Assembly (NCBI RefSeq): GCF_030704535.1
Contig: NC_081821.1
Span: 945,001-1,009,000, forward strand
Origin: Vitis vinifera
Lineage: Eukaryota; Streptophyta; Magnoliopsida; Vitales; Vitaceae
Direction of reading: 5' to 3'
Length of the DNA: 64,000 bases
Both the position numbers and the translations under genes were made by a program. The notes below the pieces were generated by a model. The model was given only the letters and a program-made list of their open reading frames with translations. It did not search any database and was not told the origin of the DNA. This document shows, in pieces, positions 1 to 17,500 of the stretch. Each line of letters opens with the position of its first letter. Position 1 is the first letter of the stretch.

Positions 1-105
1 CTGGATTTTGATGAGGAAGCAGTTGGGTTCTTGATGAGATCCAAGAATCTCCAAGTTTTCTTGGAGGACGAGGAGCTTCTCTCTTCAGCCCTTTCTCTCG
101 ACTAG
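1..105 (+). CDS. 3' end of a sacsin/NO VEIN-like ATPase gene (first tandem copy, partial)
   Basis: An open frame from base 1 to a TAG stop at 103-105 encodes 34 residues, LDFDEEAVGFLMRSKN and onward. They are almost identical to the last residues of the two complete paralogues at 5479-12274 and 14583-23171, differing mainly near the end (EELLSSALSLD against EEFLSSALPVD). The gene starts upstream of the window, so the cluster has at least three head-to-tail members. Homology with the second copy continues into the 3' flank as far as about 600, so downstream DNA was part of the duplicated unit. The identity rests on the paralogues; the rest of this copy cannot be judged. Confidence 0.9.
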   Translation: MDFDEEAVGFLMRSKNLQVFLEDEELLSSALSLD

Positions 106-1792
106 GTATGCATTCTATGCCATGACCAATAAATAGTTGAAAGTGTCATTTTCCTTATATTTCCCCGTTTGAAGTGTGTACTGGTGTGTGCTATTAGAAT
201 ATTATATAATGTATATGAATCTGGTGTGAAATGGCTGATTTAGGCAGCCTATATTGTGATAATTATGCCCTTGTGCTTGCCTTTTTTATTAAATCGATTT
301 AATATTAATTGACATGCAAGAGACAAAATTAAATATTTAAAAGGAGATGCATGTGAAGATCTAATCTACTCATATGTTTTCAAACACTAAAAGTAAAAAA
401 AAAATTATATTGTAAGAGTTCAACTTTAACATATCAAATTATAAAAAAATAAAAAAATTACAATATATCATCCTTAAAATAGATGGTTGCAATTTTTTTT
501 TAATCCTCATTAATTATTTTTTAAATGACTATATTATTTGCTATAGAGAATACTCCATCTCTATACCTAAATTTAACACTTGAAGAAAAATTTTCTTCGG
601 CTTTGAACCCCGTGAAACTCGGTTGCATTAGAAGTTACAAATAAAAATGATTTCATTACTTTAATAAGATAATATGAGAGTATTTGATATATAAAATTAA
701 TAAATGAACATAGTCTAATATTTAATTTAATTTATTAACCATATTATGGATTTTTTAATTAATTTATTTAATGTCAAAAAATCTTTTTTTAGGTCTAATA
801 AACCCAAAAAAAAAAAAAATTAAAACATGTTAGGTATTGTTTTGTTTAATTGTTATTAGATTATTAGAAAACAATTTGGGAGTAGTTATTAATCGTTTTC
901 AAAAACAAAATTATATTTGATATTTTAAAAATAGTTCATTGATTTTGTTCTCAATGAAAGTACCATAAACTTTAACATAAAATATAATTTTTTTTCTAAA
1001 TGTGTTCTATATTTTTAATTGTTTATTAAGACATTTGAAAATATGTTAAATTTATTTTCAAAATAATATGTTATCAAAATAAATTTTGAAAAACGGTTTT
1101 GTTTCAAAAGTCTACCAACTATTTTCTAGGTTGGAAAATTGGTTTTAGTTATACAATAATAATTTCCATACGGATGCTTGAGATATGGATTTAGTACCAT
1201 ATTAAATTTATGTATTTAAATATAAATCATTGAATAAAAATATAGCAAAAAAAAAGATATTTAAATGTAAATATATTGGACCACGTTATAAAAAAATAAA
1301 AAAAACAAGAGAACGAGACTATTACAAGTATCGAAGTATGAAATTCAAGGTGCCCACATAAACCTTTTTTATTGAGCACCATTCTATATAAAGATTTATT
1401 TGAAAACTTATTTTGAAAATAGCTTTGTGTTTAAATGTCTTTATAGTTGAGAAACAATAAATTCATATTTCCTTTTTTTTCAACTTCCATGCAATACCTA
1501 TAGAGTCACTGTGATTCTTGCAAATGAGTTGAACTTGAATCCCAAAAGTGAATAAAAAATTGGATCTACATTGAATTGTCTTGTTGATCTACGTTAAATT
1601 GCCTCATCAATTCTTTTGAGTAAAAACTTGATCTTAGACTTAATTCAAACAAAAGGAGTACATTATGCTAATGTATCTTGAATGATCCACATCTCAAGGT
1701 AGTTGGCCCAATATATCGGGATGATTGGCTTAATGAGCATAGGGGTGGTTGACCCAATAAGCACATTGAAGAATTAATGTGACTAGTCTTGA
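106..1792. other. AT-rich intergenic DNA, partly homologous to the 3' flank of the second copy
   Basis: Bases 106-600 align with 12275-12965 downstream of the next paralogue, for example the stretch around bases 541-590 and that around 12901-12950. The copy here lacks a ~300-base insertion that the other copy carries after its matching TTTTCAAACA (site at about 379-388). From about 840 to 1170 the DNA is a run of AAAACAATTT-like words typical of degraded AT-rich repeats. I see no gene. Confidence 0.6.
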
Positions 1793-2072
1793 TGTTTTTA
1801 TAGGGATGGTAATGGATAAGTTTTTTTTGTACCATCTATGCCCATGGGACAAATTTGAAAGAAATGTATATTGAATGGGCTTTATTGTTGTTTTTTCTTA
1901 AAAAAAAAAAAAAACTAGAGTCATCAAAGAAGGTTTTCTTACCAAACCTAATTATATAAAATTAGATAAAAATAATTTCATTTCATTTTCTTTTGACAAA
2001 ATTAAAATTAAAAATTTTGAAAAATAATTTAAAAATTAAAGGAGATATGAGAGAGGTAAGCATGGGAAATTG

Positions 2073-2294
2073 CTAGGGTGCAACTTGGGCGGGTTGGATT
2101 GGGCCAACCCAAACCTAACCCTCTATTTGGACGGGCTTAGATAGATGTTTTTAATATTTGGGTTGAACTTGTATTAAGTTTTCTCAATATGAACCCAACC
2201 CAAACCGGTTTAATGTTTTTATACTTGTATAATAATATTCATCTCCTTTTCAAATTTTAAAAATATCAAATTATAAATATATCATATACTTCTC

Positions 2295-2337
<43 letters not shown>

Positions 2338-2810
2338 TTTATTTTTATTATAAAATATGAAATTTTGTACCACTATGGTAACTTATGGATGATCATCCAT
2401 AAATATATTTTATAACTCTTTATAAAAGGAAGAGACTTCTAATGAAATTTAATAGAGTTTTCTAATACATTCTATTATCTCTTTCTTGATTTCTTCTTCT
2501 CTCATTTTGTTTTATAATAATTTTTACTTTTTTATTGTTATCTTGAAATTTTGTCTTATTTTTTATATAAATATATATAATTTAAAAAAAAAACCATTAT
2601 GAATAAATTTTAAATTATGCAACCCAACCAATTCCACTCTTGTCCAATCAACTTGAGTTTAATTCTATTAACCCAATTTTAATCCAAGTTTAAAAAAACA
2701 AGATTGAGCACTTCAAGTTAGAAATCGGATTAAATTGAGTTTGGGTTAATCATTTCTTAATTTAAATTAAACTCAAGTTAACTTTCAACCTATTCAAGTT
2801 GTAACCTTAG
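2073..2810. mobile_element. Nested hAT-like MITE carrying an AT microsatellite
   Basis: The ends CTAGGGTGCAACTTG and, in reverse, CTAAGGTTACAACTTG form an imperfect inverted repeat. The flanks AAATTG and AAATTC are a plausible but imperfect target duplication. The body holds repeated CAACCCAA words and an AT microsatellite at 2299-2335. Part of the body (about 2140-2290) occurs again in inverted orientation in intron 1 of the gene at 5479, so this family has spread locally. Confidence 0.6.
2299..2335. repeat. (TA)n microsatellite
   Basis: An uninterrupted AT dinucleotide run lies inside the nested hAT-like element. Confidence 0.95.
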
Positions 2811-2946
2811 AAATTCTATACCTATCTCAATCTACCATTTTTTAGTTAAAACTTTTTTTAGGATGGAAATATGAGTAATTTTAAATAATATAAGTACCCA
2901 TCCTCATCCATTGAGTTGCTATCCCTAGTGTTTTTATAGGATTGCC

Positions 2947-4302
2947 ACCCTCTATTTTGAGTATTTTTAGAAGATTGTCGGTCTCGTTATTAGCTCATAT
3001 TTATAGTTTAATCCTCTTGGAGACTCCCGTTCTACTTGTACAGTCACTTATATGTTTTTTTATCCATCTCCCTTTGGAAAATGAGAGGAAAAGACAATGC
3101 AAGAACTCTATGGTCCATAAAGACTCGGCGTGGAGGAATGGTGACGTCACTTTCTAGTACAATGGGCCAAACTTTTTTCTCATTTTCCACTAGGTGGGTG
3201 CCTTTTAAAATCTTTAAATTTTTATTTTTTATTTTTGTTCATTCTTTATTAATTCCTTCTCCACTTTCTAATTCCTTCGCCCGGAGGTTTCCCCTTTGGT
3301 TAAAGTTAATCATTAAAGGTAAAAAAAGATTAAATAAAATAACATTTTCATTAATAATCGCATTAAAGTGAATCATCAAAGTTAATATGATTAAATAATA
3401 TAATATTTTGACTAATAATTAAGGATTTAATTAAAAATTATTCTTGAAATTAGTTTTATATCACTTCTTAATTGTTTTTAGAAATAGAATTACATTTGAT
3501 ATTTGAAAAATAGTTTTTTTTTTTATCTTATTTTTCATTAAAGTATTATTAGCATAAAAGTTTTTAAAATATTACTTATATTTTCAATTATTACTCAAAA
3601 CACTTTAAAAGTAATAAACGAAAATATCTTAAATTTGTTCTCAAAACAATTCATCTTTAAAATAATTTTTCAAAAAACTATTTTTTTTTTCAAAAGTCTA
3701 TTAAAATTGTTTTCTAAGTTAGAAAATTGCTTTCAATTATAAAAATAGAGGTTGTTCAAAAATGTTTTTGAAAACAATATTAAAAAATATTTGTATGATA
3801 ATTTCTAAAACAAAATTTTGTTTATAAATTTGAAATGTTTTAATTTATTTTGTGTATTTAAATATTCCTTAAAAATATTTTTTTTATATGTATTGATTGT
3901 TATTTAAAAAAGTTTTAAAAAACAAGAAAAACCATTATATATTCTAAAGAAAATAAATCATATTTTTATAATAATTCTCAAAAACCTATTTTGGGATAAC
4001 CAATAAAAAAACAAATTTTGATTTTTTTTTTTTTGTTAAAATAGCTCAAAAATATAACCTAAAAGGTTGTTTTCAAAAATAGTTTTAAAATATATCCTTA
4101 GCATATGGATTTGGTATCATATCAAAACTCAAAATATGAATCTTTATGTGTATGATTAAAAATATATCACTAAGTAAAAATATAAAAAAAAATGAAATAT
4201 TTATATAAATATATAGGACCAAATTATCAGGGAAAAAAAACATTAAAAGTATAAACAAATGAAATTTGTAGTTTTTGTATAAACATTTTAGCCTAAGTAG
4301 TG

Positions 4303-4358
<56 letters not shown>

Positions 4359-5068
4359 GCTTATTTGGTAATGGCTAATAATAAGTTCTATTTGGAAAAC
4401 ATTTATTTATTTACAAAAAAACAGATTTGATCAATTTTTATTATTATTGAATATATATATATATATATATAATAACAAATTTGAGTTGTTTTAGAAAAAC
4501 AATTGAAAATATGATATTTAAAAAAATTTTACATTATGTATTATGTACAGGTGTATAATACATGGAATAAGCTTTCCAAATTAAATTCTTTAAGAAAATT
4601 TTGTTTGTAAAATAAATTGAGAAGTATTTTATGTAATAAGAGTTTTTTTTAAAAAAACTCTGTAAAAATTTATATTTAGGAAAATTGCTAAGTTATCAAA
4701 TAGTTATTATATCAACCACTAAATCTAAATTATTGATCTTCATAATTAAATTTGAATGATTGAATAAATGTAACATGAAATGGGATCATAATGGAAAATT
4801 AGGAATCAGGTATAAAAGAATAAGCTTCTCAAATGGAAATTCATTCAATTATAAATTTCTCCATTTTTGGATATATTTTTCAATCACAATTCTATAGTTT
4901 TTTATACGATTTATCTTTATTTAAAAAATAAAATAAAACATGCCTTTTTCTTCACTGTAATTCGTTGAATCAAATTTTTATAAGATTTAGTAATTATTTT
5001 AAATTAGAAATTTCAAACAAAAAAATCGGATAATATAAAATTAGGTAGAAATAAATACAAATAAATCT
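2947..5068. other. AT-rich intergenic DNA with microsatellites
   Basis: There is no convincing gene. Short open frames at 2942-3371 have no recognisable domain and no splice context. Two further AT dinucleotide runs lie at 4303-4355 and 4450-4471. Bases 3440-4090 are built of AAAATAGTTTT and AAAACAAT words like those at 840-1170 and 49700-50130. Confidence 0.6.
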
Positions 5069-5074
5069 ATTTTA

Positions 5075-5080
5075 CACGTG
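5075..5080. promoter_or_regulatory. G-box (CACGTG) of the second-copy promoter
   Basis: A palindromic CACGTGG lies 404 bases before the start codon at 5479. The paralogue at 14583 has CACGTGG at nearly the same distance (14214-14219, 369 bases upstream), followed in both by a similar word (TTATTATTGGGCA here, TTAATTATTGGGCA there). G-boxes bind bZIP and bHLH factors. That this one works is inferred from its conservation between copies. Confidence 0.5.
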
Positions 5081-5369
5081 GTCGTTTATTATTGGGCATA
5101 TCGAAAATAATCAAAATACACCACTTTTAAATCTCACTCCCCACATGCAAGGACGATTCCAAATTTCCAACTTCATGGAACCACACCTCGTAGACCCGAG
5201 CAAGTCTCCTCGTCCGTACGTCTCGCCCCTTTTTTTTCTCTTTCTTTAGTTGATGTCGATTCCGTTGATTGCTTACTTCCTTCACAAGTTTTGCTTCTTT
5301 ACTAAGTTTCTCACATTCTAGTCCACACAAAACGACGATGGATTGGACATTCTTTAAATGCGTCTCTTT

Positions 5370-5376
5370 TATATAT
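5370..5376 (+). promoter_or_regulatory. Probable TATA box
   Basis: TATATAT lies 109 bases before the ATG at 5479. A similar TATATATAA lies 123 bases before the ATG of the next paralogue (14460-14468). In both cases GACACTTCT follows, so the core promoter was duplicated with the gene. Confidence 0.5.
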
Positions 5377-5478
5377 GTAGACACTTCTGTGTGTTGCCAT
5401 TCAGTGCCCTTGGCATCTTTCTACTGAGAGTGAAGACTGAGAGTGCTTTGTGTGAATCGAGAAGGAGGAGTGGTCGTA

Positions 5479-12274
<6,796 letters not shown>

Positions 12275-13010
12275 GTATCATTTTCCTTATATTTACCCCC
12301 TGTTTGCAGTCTCTACTGGTATGTGCTATTAGAATATTAATATGTAATATATATGAATCTGGTGTGTAGTAAACCTGATATTGTGATAATTATGTCCTTG
12401 TGCTTGCCTTTTTAAGTAAAGGAGATGTTAAGATATCCTAATTTTTCCATTTGTTTTCAAACAATGCTATGTTTGGTCCCCAAAAAATATGAGGGAGAAT
12501 GTGAGGGAAAAAAACTTAAAGAAAAAAAGTAAAAAATAAAAAATAGATTTAAAATTAATAAATTATTTTATAATTATTTCAAATCCATTTAACATATTTT
12601 TTCTTTTCTATGTAAAGATTAAATCATTTTAAAATATATAAATTTTTAACTAATTATAATTATATTGGATTTTCTTTTATATTTTTCATATTGTAATCAC
12701 ACATGAGAAATTTATTTTCTTTAATAATTTTTTTCTTAATACTTTTTGGGAACAAAAAAAAAAAACTTATATTATAAGAATTGAACTTAACATATCAAAT
12801 TATAAAAATAAAATTACAATATATCATCCTCAAAATAGATGGTTGCAATTTATCTTTTTTTGTCATCATTAATTATTTTTTAAATAAGTCTATTATTTGC
12901 TATATTGAATACTCCATCTCAATACCTAAATTTATCACTTGAAGAGAATTTTTCTCCCCCTTTTGACCCACTTCTCTCGTAACCACTTTGAAAGATTTTT
13001 CCTGTTATAT
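12275..13010. other. 3' flank of the second copy with an inserted ~300-base MITE
   Basis: The flank matches 106-600 downstream of the first copy except for an insertion at about 12463-12760. It starts GCTATGTTTGGTCCCC and ends TTTGGGAACAAA, an imperfect inverted repeat. Members of the same AT-rich family appear at about 32231-32530 and 47833-48117. The uninterrupted version after the first copy (around 388) is an empty site, which shows that this element moved after the duplication. Confidence 0.65.
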
Positions 13011-13013
13011 TTA

Positions 13014-13728
13014 GAGCCCGTTTGGTAATGATTCTAGTGGAAGTGTTTTTATTTTAAGTGTTTTCTGTTATAGTGTTTCTGTGAAAAACACTTTTATGAT
13101 AATCAGAAAAAATGATTCTAAAGTGTTTTTGATAATATATTGTATAAATATAAAAACACTTTTAATATTAATAAATTACCAAAAAGGACATACAATTTTA
13201 ATTAAAAAAATGATATGATAAACAAAAAAACTTTTTATTAATGAAAAAACATCTAAATCACTAAAAAAATAACATTAAATAAAAGATAATTTTAAAATTA
13301 AAACAATATATGATTACCTATTAATTTCTATAAAAAAAAAAGACTTTTTTAATTAAAAATAATAATTTTTTTATCACTATACTAAAATTTTAAAAAATAT
13401 TTACAAAAAACATCTAAATCAATAAATAAATAAAAACATTGAATAAAAGATAATTTTAAAAGTAAAACAATATATGACCACCTATTAATTTCTAAAAAAA
13501 AAAAAGATTTTTCTAATTGATTTATCACTGGGGGCATTTTTGGAATATTTCAAAAAAATTGAAGTGTTTTTTTAAAAAAAATGATTCTCTAAAAATCACC
13601 TCAAGTGTTTTTCCAGATTTTAAAAAGTGTTTTTTAAAATTTGCCAAACACTTTATTTTCATCCCAAAAACACTTAAAAGTGTTTTTAAGGGTAGAAACA
13701 CTTTTAAAAATCACTGCCAAACGGGCTC
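13014..13728. mobile_element. Harbinger/Tourist-like MITE (715 bases)
   Basis: The element begins GAGCCCGTTTGGTAATGAT and ends with the inverted repeat of GAGCCCGTTTGGCAGTGAT. It is flanked on both sides by TTA (13011-13013 and 13729-13731), the three-base target duplication of PIF/Harbinger elements. Subterminal AAGTGTTTTT words are repeated in both orientations. It encodes nothing recognisable; the short open frame at 13517-13732 is part of the element. Confidence 0.8.
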
Positions 13729-13731
13729 TTA

Positions 13732-14213
13732 GTGTTTCTTTTTTATTAAATGTTCTTGAATTATTATTGCTCATTTTTGTTAAATTGTTATTATTGATGA
13801 GCGGTGGTTATTGTTATTGATGAATCTTTTAACCGAATACTTTAAATCTCTTCTTTAACTTTCAATTAAGTATATTTAAAAAAATAAAAAATGAGAAGTA
13901 AATTAATTTAAAGTAAATTTAAAATTTTCCATAAAATTTATCCATCATTTTCCAACTTTACACTTTTAAATATAATTTATTTCTAATTTTAAAAAGTATT
14001 AAAGATTTATATTTTTCTTCAATCACAATTCCCACCAAACTAGATTTTTGTTGGATTAATTTTTGTTTTCAAATATCATAATGATAGTCATGTTTAATTA
14101 CAAGAGCACCTTTAAACTAGTGTTTTTACTTTTTGAAACACAAAATTGAATAGGATAGAATTAAGAATAAAAAAAATGAGATCTAAATTCAATATAAATA
14201 AATTTAAACTTTC
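13732..14213. other. AT-rich spacer upstream of the third copy
   Basis: I see no gene here. Similarity to the promoter of the second copy starts only at the G-box near 14214. Confidence 0.5.
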
Positions 14214-14219
14214 CACGTG
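14214..14219. promoter_or_regulatory. G-box (CACGTG) of the third-copy promoter
   Basis: CACGTGG lies 369 bases before the ATG at 14583. It matches the G-box at 5075-5080 in sequence, distance and following bases. Confidence 0.5.
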
Positions 14220-14459
14220 GCTGTTAATTATTGGGCAACACTCCGAAAAGCTCCGACTTTAAAATCTCACCGTTCGCCTCCTAGGAGACCTGAGCAAGTC
14301 TCCTTGCCCGTACACCCCCTTTTCCTCTGTCTTACTCTTTCGCGTAGACGTCGACTTCGTTGGTTACTTACTACTTTCTCCACAGGTTTACTTCTCCACT
14401 AAGTTTATCACTCTCAAAACCACAAGGATTTGGCATTGGATTGCGTGTCTCAAAGTGTG

Positions 14460-14468
14460 TATATATAA
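14460..14468 (+). promoter_or_regulatory. Probable TATA box
   Basis: TATATATAA lies 123 bases before the start codon, in the same context as the TATATAT at 5370 in the paralogue. Confidence 0.5.
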
Positions 14469-14582
14469 TTATGTATATGTATGACACTTCTTCGGTGTGA
14501 TGTCGTTTGGTGCTCTTGGCATCTCTCTACTAAGAGTGAAGACTGAAGAGGAGTACTTTGAGTGAATCGAGAAGGAGTAGTA

Positions 14583-17500
14583 ATGGCGACGCCGAAAGAG
14601 CATATAGAAGAGATAAGGAGGACGAAGTTCTCGATCGGAGGAGAGCTGAATCCTCTGACGGAGGATCTTCACCAGGCGGTCAAGAATCTCTCTGCTGAGC
14701 TTTACGCTAAGGATGTTCATTTCCTCATGGAGCTCATTCAGGTTTGTTTTTAATACGTTTCTCTTGTTTTTTGAGATGTAATCGGCACTGTGTTGTATGC
14801 GGGGATTGTTTTGTTATATTATTTAATATTTTGACCCTTGTCTTGTTCATCAGTTCCGTTGTCAGAAAACGGAGGAAAATGAAACGTATGGAACTTTTGT
14901 GTATTTTGTTTTCTTCATGTGGTTTTTGTTTCTTGGAGGTGACGGACTGGAGATTGTACTTCCAAAATAGCTCTGAATGGAGAGGAGTTTTTCCATATAT
15001 TTTTTTCCTTTCCTTGGTATGCTAATGAATTACTTTGGAAAATCATTTGGTTTTGATTTCCAACATAGACCAAAGAATCAGGCATGTATTGTTTTGATTC
15101 TGACCAGAATGTGATCTAGCTGAGATTTAGTTTTGTTACATTCAAATTTCAGTTACATTTTTTTTTTCTTTTGGATAATCTACATGTGAATTAACCAAAT
15201 ATGGTGAATTTTGCATAACAGAATGCAGAAGATAATGAGTACGGGGAAGGAGTGAATCCATCGCTGGAGCTAGTTATAACTTCACAGGACATAACAGACA
15301 CTGGAGCACCGGCGACATTGTTGATTTTCAATAACGAGAAGGGGTTTTCAGCTAAAAACATAGAGTCTATATGCAGTGTTGGGAGGTCCACCAAGAAAAG
15401 CAACAGGAAGCAGGGTTATATTGGAGAGAAAGGTACCTCCATTCCTTGATTCTTTCACTCATATTTTTCCCTTTTTATGGTGTAAATTTGAAAAGGAAAC
15501 AGAGGAACGCCTACCTCTCTATACTAAGCTTTAACTACAGAGCAGGTAGATCCTCAAGTCTTAGAACTTATAGAGTAAAAACACTTTAATCGAGTCAAAA
15601 GTTAGCTTGATCAAGTCAGCTAGAGCTTTCTTTCTTATTATCTTGAATTATGTGTTTGTATAAGTTATTTTTGGTTGTTCAGAACCATCTAGTTAACCTC
15701 TAATTTACAAACTTCTTAATGGAGGTTGAGCATTTGAAGTTCTTTTAAGATATGACGATTGCCTGTATTGTTCTCATAATTAGGAGAAAATTTGGAGCTT
15801 GAAAATTTATCTATGCATCATACATGATACTAATGGAACTTGAATTCACTATGATACATAAAGTCTCAAATGTCATTTAAATGACACAACATAGGGAAGA
15901 AATGAAAACGTAAGGCTTTATCTATTACAGTAGCTTACCAACATCGAATCTTGGTTCACTTTACCTACAAACAACAATATAGGGTGGTAATGAAGATCGA
16001 AGGGGCTAATGCGTTTGGATGGATTATTGGTTAATTTTTGAAAACATGACTGATTCAACATTAAGTCAATGCAGTGTAGGCATTATATTGAAACATATGC
16101 AACAGTTTAACATACAATCTAGGATAATCCTATAAATATTAGGGAAAATAAATAAACTGGATAAAAATAAAACGAAAAATGTACCAATGAGATTCCAGAT
16201 TCCCTCCCTTGCTTTCTGTATGTGGTTCCCAATGCTTACCCTTCCCCATAAAGAATGGTATTAGAGCCTTAAATCTTGAATTGCTTTTCTTCTAGTGAAA
16301 TATATGCATTTTAAAATGCAGATATGAGATATAGAATGCCCATATATAAATTTACCTTAGAAATATTAAGAATATGAAAGGAAGTTCTCAACAACATGTG
16401 TGTTAGTACAAGTCAAATAGGTGTACAATAAATGGAATTGTTTCATATGCATGGAGATGCATGAATTCAATAATAGGAAACCATCAGAATGATATGACAG
16501 CAAAGTTGGCTTTGCAATTAAAATCCAACACTAACTGACCTTTTTTTTAATTTGTAATTACAATCATGTTGTTGGTGTTCCAGAGGATCATTTGAAGCAA
16601 AATATATGAGCTCTTCCTATAGCAGGCAAATCATGATTATCCCAAATACTTAACTTTGTGCAGTGTGCTAACCTAAAAACACCCCCACCAATGAATTGTC
16701 CTAGTTTTCCCTCCTTTGAAATTGGCTTTCTATTATTTTTCCCCAAAGCCATTAACAAAAACAGAGTAGGCATTTCCTTTCTGATCTTTGATGTTTTTTT
16801 ATGCATGTTGTAGGACTCTTATGGCCATCTCATGCGTTCAGTCCTTGATTCCTGGATTCCTTCCATCATATTTTTACATTCTTTAGTTACAGATTTATAT
16901 GCCACAATTGCTGTATTTTTAAAGGGAAACAGAGTAGCCCTTTACTCTCATCCCTAAGCTTTAAGTATCAGGTAGCTAGATCCTAATGTCATAGAACTTG
17001 TGGAGCCAAAACAGTTTCTTCAAGTCATAAGTTCGATTGATGAACACAGATGGCTTTATATTTTCCTTATTATCTCATATTATATCTTTTTGTGAGTCAT
17101 TTTCAGTTGAGTAGAACTAAATAAACTTATTCATTGAGCTGACGTGTTCAAGGGGATGTTTTTTATTTTCAGAAGCATGCCTAAGAACATTTGTGTATGT
17201 ACCCATAACTAGGGGAGCATTTGTGACTAGAACATTTATTAATACATGATACAAGATACTAAGAGAGCATGAATTCCCTAAGTTGACATTGTAGTTACTT
17301 GGGAAGGGGTGGAAATGGAGATCAAAGGGCTCTATCTCTTAAGGTTGATTTCCTTAAGCTACATAAAGACATCAATTTGAGTAGACTCGACTTAGTTGAC
17401 TCAATGCAGAAGATTAGACATTAAATATTGAAACATTAGTAGCAATTTAACATATAATTTAGGTTAATTATATAAATATTAAGAAAACTGAATATACGAA

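Larger units (their letters stand above)
1801..2938. mobile_element. Non-autonomous hAT-like DNA transposon (outer element of a nest)
   Basis: The left end TAGGGATGGTAATG and the right end, read in reverse as CTAGGGATAGCAACT, are terminal inverted repeats of the kind seen in plant hAT elements. The identical 8-mer TGTTTTTA lies directly outside both ends (1793-1800 and 2939-2946), matching the 8-base target duplication of hAT insertions. No transposase is encoded. A second element (2073-2810) is inserted inside, so the original element was about 400 bases long. Confidence 0.75.

Noticed and set aside
2942-3371. Two overlapping plus-strand open frames of 71 and 111 codons
   Set aside because: Hydrophobic low-complexity products, no domain, no promoter or splice context. 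The DNA is AT-rich repeat flank.
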